From Cyclobacteriaceae bacterium (GTDB lineage: Bacteria; Bacteroidota; Bacteroidia; Cytophagales; Cyclobacteriaceae): a stretch of DNA of 64,000 bases. The notes under the pieces are model-generated. The model saw only the letters and a list, made by a program, of their open reading frames with translations. It searched no databases and was not told the DNA's origin. Location: NCBI GenBank assembly GCA_019638275.1, contig JAHBUC010000013.1:48541-112540 (forward strand), given 5' to 3'. Shown in pieces: positions 59,873-64,000 of this stretch; position 1 is the stretch's first letter; every line of letters begins with the position of its first letter. A program made the translations under genes and the position numbers.

Positions 59873-60568
59873 TCAGGCGGTTACCTGAGCGGTGTGAATC
59901 GAAACCGATTTATCGCGTTTGATCACCTGGTAGCCTGCATAGATCAGCAATAAGCCAATCAACTCGGTAACAAATAACACGTTTACATATCCCGCACGTG
60001 TAAACGAACCTCCGATTCCCGGAAGTAAGGCTCCAAGGGCAATAAAAATGTTTCCTAAAAAACGTTTTTGCTTATCCGGCTGACGGGCATAATAAATTGC
60101 TGAATATACCGCTCCACCTACCAGGAAAATAAAGGAGTATAGGTTTATAAAGGGAGAAAAGTATCGCACCCATTGCCAGGATAGAATTTTTCCGCTAAGC
60201 GTACCATCAAACCCATTTGGCAACTGAATGGGTGAAAACATCACACAACACGAAGCGATTGCCACGATAACCAAAACTATCCATGCGCTACGCGTTGCAA
60301 AGCGTTGTGACATCAGCAAATAGACTGAACCTTGAGCCAATGGAAATCCGCCCAGCAAGGCACCACTGATGTACCACAACTTGAAATTTATTTCACTCCA
60401 CCCGAATAACGCATTAATACTGTCTGTTGCTGTACCGAATCCAAACGTAAAAACGCCCAACGTCCACCATAGCAGATACATGGTGCGTTTGCTTTCCCAG
60501 TGCTTATAGATCACAATCAGGAAATACATGGAGAAGAGTGTGGTAACAATAGGTATGTATTCTATCAT
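59873..60568 (-). CDS. Seven-helix membrane protein of unknown function
   Basis: 231 residues with about seven evenly spaced membrane helices (VTTLFSMYFLIVIYKHW, through YVNVLFVTELIGLLLIYAGYQVI). Conserved-looking aromatic and charged residues lie in helices (FGFGTATDSINALFGWSE, YYARQPDKQKR). I do not recognise the family. It is convergent with the receiver-CRP gene, stop to stop with no gap. Confidence 0.65.
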   Translation of the reverse strand: MIEYIPIVTTLFSMYFLIVIYKHWESKRTMYLLWWTLGVFTFGFGTATDSINALFGWSEINFKLWYISGALLGGFPLAQGSVYLLMSQRFATRSAWIVLVIVAIASCCVMFSPIQLPNGFDGTLSGKILSWQWVRYFSPFINLYSFIFLVGGAVYSAIYYARQPDKQKRFLGNIFIALGALLPGIGGSFTRAGYVNVLFVTELIGLLLIYAGYQVIKRDKSVSIHTAQVTA

Positions 60569-60593
60569 GCCGGTACAAAAAAAAATATTTATA

Positions 60594-60643
60594 AAAAAAC
60601 CTATCTCAAAACACAGATGGTTACTCGTGCATTTTGAGATAGG
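60594..60643 (-). terminator. Intrinsic terminator after the HmuY-like gene
   Basis: cctatctcaaaa (60600-60611) pairs perfectly with ttttgagatagg (60632-60643). On the minus strand it is followed by a run of seven Ts (60593-60599). It closes the TonB-receptor/HmuY operon. Confidence 0.85.
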
Positions 60644-60658
60644 TGGTGGTTACGAATA

Positions 60659-62080
60659 CTAGCCCTTCTTTACTAAAGCAAACTCAATTTGCGGACGTCC
60701 TCGTTCACCGTTTTGCGTTAATGCCGTAAAGCGAAGCTTGTAAATATTTCCATCCACATCTTTTACCAGGTAAAAACGATCGGACCGTACAGCGGGTGCA
60801 GAACCAGGGCCACCACCCGACCGCCATTTTGCCCCAATCCCAATTTGTGTAGTTAGCCAGGTTACACCTGTTAAGTTGCTCTCTTGAAACGCCTCATACG
60901 TACCGGCATTGGTGATCAGCAGTTCAGCGGTTTCAACACCATTTCTGCTTTGTAAAATGATGTCCTGAAAATAATACGGAATAAAACCAGCGCCAAAGTT
61001 GGTAGAGTTGGTAAATCCGGTCCATGCAATATCCCACCGAGCCTTTGCCGGTTCCACATTTACCACACCATTTTCAAAACTGATGTACCGGAAATTAAAT
61101 TGACTGTCCTTCGTTATTTGAATTTCCTGAAAAGAGGTTGCAGCAATGTCGGCATGTTGTAGGGTGTACCCATTTCCATTGCGAATAATGCGAATCTTTT
61201 TCCAACCTCTTGAGGGAATAGGCTGCGATGGATCGCTTGGCGGATTGGAGGCTCCACGGTTAACAATGTAAACTTTATTTTCAGAAGCAGTAACTGAAAT
61301 AGAAGCGATAGCTGTTTTTGCCAGATCACCTGCCGGATCATCGATCCAGGCCATTGCCTCAATGGAGGAATTTGCACCCACGATCATTACGTCATCAAAA
61401 TCAACAGTATCAGCAGCATTAACGGCATTCAAATCTGTTTTATCAATCGCGCGTGCCATCATGGTAACCGAAGAATTCAGTGTAACCCGAAAATCATCTC
61501 CCATAAAAAACCCTAAATCCCATGAAGTACGGTCAACAGCTGTTTGGCGATTAGCACTTAGATCGATAAATACCTTATTCGGATACGTTGGCCCACCACC
61601 ATTGATGTTCATGATTGCCTGTTCCGCCAATATCTCAGCAAAACTCAAAACCAATTGTGTTGTTTCACCCACTACAAGTCCGTTAACAACATTGCTGATT
61701 GAAAACGTAACCGATTCATCGCCATCCAACAAAACGCTTTCAGTTTTTGATATGGTAAATGAAACTTGTGATGCCCCTGCTACCACCGGTATGGTAATGG
61801 TATTGCCGGTTGCTTGTGGCGAAGTGGTAAAATCATCGCCATACACAATTCCGTTGGCCTCAAAATTTACCGTAATGCTTCCCTGGTTCGCAGTTGAACG
61901 GGAAAAATTAATATTTATAATCAACTCATCTTCATCGGAGGTAAACCCAAGTTGTGCCGATTCAAAGGCTACCAGGTTATCCGGCAACTGCGGATCTTCC
62001 TCACACGATAAAAAAGTTAACATCAGTGCACTCAGAGCAATCACTTGTAAAAAAAATCCGAACTTCTTCATGTTATTCAT
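60659..62080 (-). CDS. HmuY-family heme-binding lipoprotein with N-terminal beta domain
   Basis: 473 residues. A lipoprotein signal ends at C26 (LTFLSCEEDP). Residues about 40-150 resemble a Calx-beta-like repeat (ELIININFSRSTANQGSITVNFEANG, LLDGDESVTFSISN). From about 175 it is HmuY-like: VFIDLSANRQTAVDRTSWDLGFFMGDDFRVTLNSS and ARWDIAWTGFTN. HmuY proteins bind heme on the outer membrane and hand it to a TonB receptor. The receptor gene is 24 bases upstream on the same strand. Binding residues cannot be assigned with confidence. Confidence 0.85.
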   Translation of the reverse strand: MNNMKKFGFFLQVIALSALMLTFLSCEEDPQLPDNLVAFESAQLGFTSDEDELIININFSRSTANQGSITVNFEANGIVYGDDFTTSPQATGNTITIPVVAGASQVSFTISKTESVLLDGDESVTFSISNVVNGLVVGETTQLVLSFAEILAEQAIMNINGGGPTYPNKVFIDLSANRQTAVDRTSWDLGFFMGDDFRVTLNSSVTMMARAIDKTDLNAVNAADTVDFDDVMIVGANSSIEAMAWIDDPAGDLAKTAIASISVTASENKVYIVNRGASNPPSDPSQPIPSRGWKKIRIIRNGNGYTLQHADIAATSFQEIQITKDSQFNFRYISFENGVVNVEPAKARWDIAWTGFTNSTNFGAGFIPYYFQDIILQSRNGVETAELLITNAGTYEAFQESNLTGVTWLTTQIGIGAKWRSGGGPGSAPAVRSDRFYLVKDVDGNIYKLRFTALTQNGERGRPQIEFALVKKG

Positions 62081-62104
62081 TATTGAGTTTAAAAATGTTA
62101 TGGA

Positions 62105-64000
62105 TTAAAGTTTGTAGGTTAAGCCAACGTAGTATGATCGGCCATAGCCAATGGGTTGTGAAGTTCCACCGCCATGTACCGGTCCGCCATTGGCTGCCGC
62201 ATTGGTGATGCGCGTTACATCAAACGCATTTCGAATTCCGCCATTGATGGCTATTCTTTTAAACAGACTCTTCTGCAGGTTGATATCCGCCCAATGAAAA
62301 GCTTCTGCTTCATTCAGGCCAACGGTTCCATCCACATCAAAAATGTAGAATGGTGTTTTGCCCGTATACTTATAATAAATGGAAACAGATGAACGCAAAC
62401 GCGAAAGTGAATAGGTAATGGAGGAATTCAGTTCAGGAGCCCAAACAAAACCAGTGCCTTGCTCCTGCTCAGCAGCCAGCTCATTGTACCTTCCGGTATA
62501 ACCGAAGCCGGCAGTAACATCCAGGTTTTTATGTTTTAAGGAATTTACCCAAGTTAATCCCTTCGATCGGAACTTGTCTACATTAATATAAGTAGTGATG
62601 GATGTATTGCCAGGCTTCACTCCATAGCCGATCATGTTATCTACATCGTTGTAAAAACCCGTTACGGTACTGCTCAATTGAACTCCTTCTTTTTGTATTA
62701 AACGTACTGTCCAGGCAGCGTTATAACTATGCGACAATTCAGCTTCCAATTCCGGATTTCCCTCAATGGAGTGACTGGCATCAAAGAAGTTAAAAAACAA
62801 CTCGCGGATTGATGGTGCCCGGAAACCTCTTCCATATGAAAGTCTGAACTCACTGCGGTTGCCCCATTGCATTTTCAGGTTTAACGAGGGTATGGCGGGA
62901 GGTGCGACATAGGCTGAGTTCTCCACAAACCGTACACCCGGCCTTACGCTAAACCATGTTGCCGGTTTAAATTCTGCTGAAACAAATAGCGCATAATCTT
63001 CAATGGAAGATATTCCTTCTTTTAACCTTCCTCCGCTTCCGCTTTCGGTATTTATATCATAACCCGATTGCAGCGACAACCGATCGGATGCCTTGAAGAG
63101 AAATGTTCCGCGTGCGGTTAATCTTTTAAAGGTGGTAAGATCTTGCAGACCAGGACCAAGGGCAAGGCGCTCATCACCTGTATTTCTGTTTACGGTAGTG
63201 GTTTGAATTTTCCTGCTGTAATCAGAAAATGCGAATGCTCCGTTATAACGCCAGCGGTCGCCCAACTTCACATTTCCTTGCAGCTGATGCATAAACCGGT
63301 TCGTGATGTAGCGTTGATCAAGCGCTTCAATTCCGCTGAATAAACCGGGGTTGTAAATGTTCTCGTTTAGGTAATCGAGTCGGTAATACACATCAAAATC
63401 ATCTGTCTTCACTCCAACTGTTGTACTGCCCAACCATTGAGTTTTCGGATGCCATTCTTTATCCCGATCTTCTGCGCTACCCTGCCATCCACCAAAGTAG
63501 TTTCGCGCAAAATCACCCATCGCATAAATTTTTTTGCGTGAATAGCCTACGGAAAGACTTTCATTGTGAATGCCGGCCTTAAAGCCATACTCCTTACCTA
63601 CGCTTTCCTCATGCAACCGAACTGATGCGCTCCATTTTCCTTCTTCAGGCTTTTTGGTAATGATGTTGATTACTCCGGCTAACGCATCGGCTCCATAAAC
63701 AACAGACATAGGACCTTCAACAATCTCAACACGTTCAATGCTATTAACATTAATTTGGTTGATGTTTACTTCGTTGCCTGTGCCCTGCCGACCAATCAGG
63801 GGCACGCCATCAATCAATACTTTTACATTTTGACCGGACAACCCCTGCATGGTTAAGTTGGATCCACCCAAGGCAAGGTCTTGTGAAAAACGAATGTTCA
63901 ACTCTGTATTCAGTACATCCTGCAAGCGGGTGGAACCCACAGCTTGTATCCGCTCAGAAGAAATGGTTCGAACACGATAAACAGATTGATGTGCGGACTG
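62105..64000 (-). CDS. TonB-dependent receptor, HmuR-like (5' truncated by window)
   Basis: The frame is open to the right edge; GTG 63940 is inside the plug domain, so the true start lies outside. Visible residues begin in the plug (RVRTISSERIQAVG, LTMQGLSGQNVKVLIDGVPLIG, IERVEIVEGPMSVVYGADALAGVINIITKK). They continue through a 22-strand-type barrel and end GRSYYVGLTYKL with a typical C-terminal aromatic pattern. The pairing with a HmuY-like lipoprotein supports heme or hemoprotein uptake. The signal peptide and TonB box are not visible. Confidence 0.92.
   Translation of the reverse strand, partial: QSAHQSVYRVRTISSERIQAVGSTRLQDVLNTELNIRFSQDLALGGSNLTMQGLSGQNVKVLIDGVPLIGRQGTGNEVNINQINVNSIERVEIVEGPMSVVYGADALAGVINIITKKPEEGKWSASVRLHEESVGKEYGFKAGIHNESLSVGYSRKKIYAMGDFARNYFGGWQGSAEDRDKEWHPKTQWLGSTTVGVKTDDFDVYYRLDYLNENIYNPGLFSGIEALDQRYITNRFMHQLQGNVKLGDRWRYNGAFAFSDYSRKIQTTTVNRNTGDERLALGPGLQDLTTFKRLTARGTFLFKASDRLSLQSGYDINTESGSGGRLKEGISSIEDYALFVSAEFKPATWFSVRPGVRFVENSAYVAPPAIPSLNLKMQWGNRSEFRLSYGRGFRAPSIRELFFNFFDASHSIEGNPELEAELSHSYNAAWTVRLIQKEGVQLSSTVTGFYNDVDNMIGYGVKPGNTSITTYINVDKFRSKGLTWVNSLKHKNLDVTAGFGYTGRYNELAAEQEQGTGFVWAPELNSSITYSLSRLRSSVSIYYKYTGKTPFYIFDVDGTVGLNEAEAFHWADINLQKSLFKRIAINGGIRNAFDVTRITNAAANGGPVHGGGTSQPIGYGRSYYVGLTYKL

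Noticed and set aside
1..64000. tRNA or rRNA genes, insertion sequences, prophage genes
   Set aside because: None recognised in the gaps by eye; a covariance-model and IS search would be needed to exclude small ones.

Overview
The window reads as a chromosomal segment of a Bacteroidota bacterium, most likely an aerobic or facultative member of the Cytophagales. The grounds are a T9SS C-terminal sorting domain, a TonB-dependent receptor with a HmuY-like lipoprotein partner, TonB-plug-like repeats, LytS/LytTR signalling, a Nuo cluster without nuoEFG, few Shine-Dalgarno sites, and dispersed palindromic repeats of a kind common in this phylum. The assignment rests on gene content only; no rRNA, tRNA, insertion sequence, prophage or CRISPR array was seen.

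Layout. 1-3.9 kb: the end of an OmpA-family gene, a small exported protein with two plug-like repeats, then rseP, dxr and a HepT/MntA toxin-antitoxin pair on the minus strand. 3.9-6.1 kb: an ECF sigma factor, zinc anti-sigma factor and lipoprotein operon. 6.1-11.7 kb: an exported unknown, a GH3-family enzyme, an HtrA protease and a two-gene ABC transporter. 11.8-16.7 kb: dnaA divergent from both methylmalonyl-CoA mutase subunits; the small-subunit gene carries a tight cluster of DnaA boxes. 16.8-21.0 kb: a large TPR-CHAT protein split by a cluster of frame displacements. 21.1-24.4 kb: threonine aldolase, a stand-alone T9SS sorting-domain protein, Nnr and a ferredoxin. 24.5-37.6 kb: korAB followed by an 11-gene complex I cluster (nuoABCDHIJKLMN).

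37.7-46.3 kb: small unknown and membrane proteins, a GAF histidine kinase, a VOC protein and an operon of three secreted amidohydrolase-fold proteins, two of which have lost the first metal-binding histidines. 46.5-51 kb: an exported protein built of about nine SDYY repeats, then a LytS kinase, a LytS paralogue lacking the phospho-acceptor histidine and a LytTR regulator. 51-55 kb: OsmC, a membrane XRE regulator, an alpha/beta hydrolase and a decayed class-C beta-lactamase-like gene. 54.9-60.6 kb: YciH/SUI1, a membrane DnaJ protein, two universal stress proteins, and a PAS kinase with a receiver-CRP fusion regulator. 60.7-64 kb: a HmuY-like lipoprotein and a TonB-dependent receptor cut by the window edge.

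How the parts connect. Oxoacid oxidation by KorAB yields reduced ferredoxin, and the nearby complex I lacks its NADH module, so ferredoxin may be its electron donor. Dyads of the form TGAY-N4-RTCA lie upstream of korA/ferredoxin, osmC and the PAS kinase/Usp genes. They suggest one CRP/FNR-type regulator, possibly the receiver-CRP fusion encoded here. Dispersed inverted repeats sit in several gaps, including inside the nuo operon.
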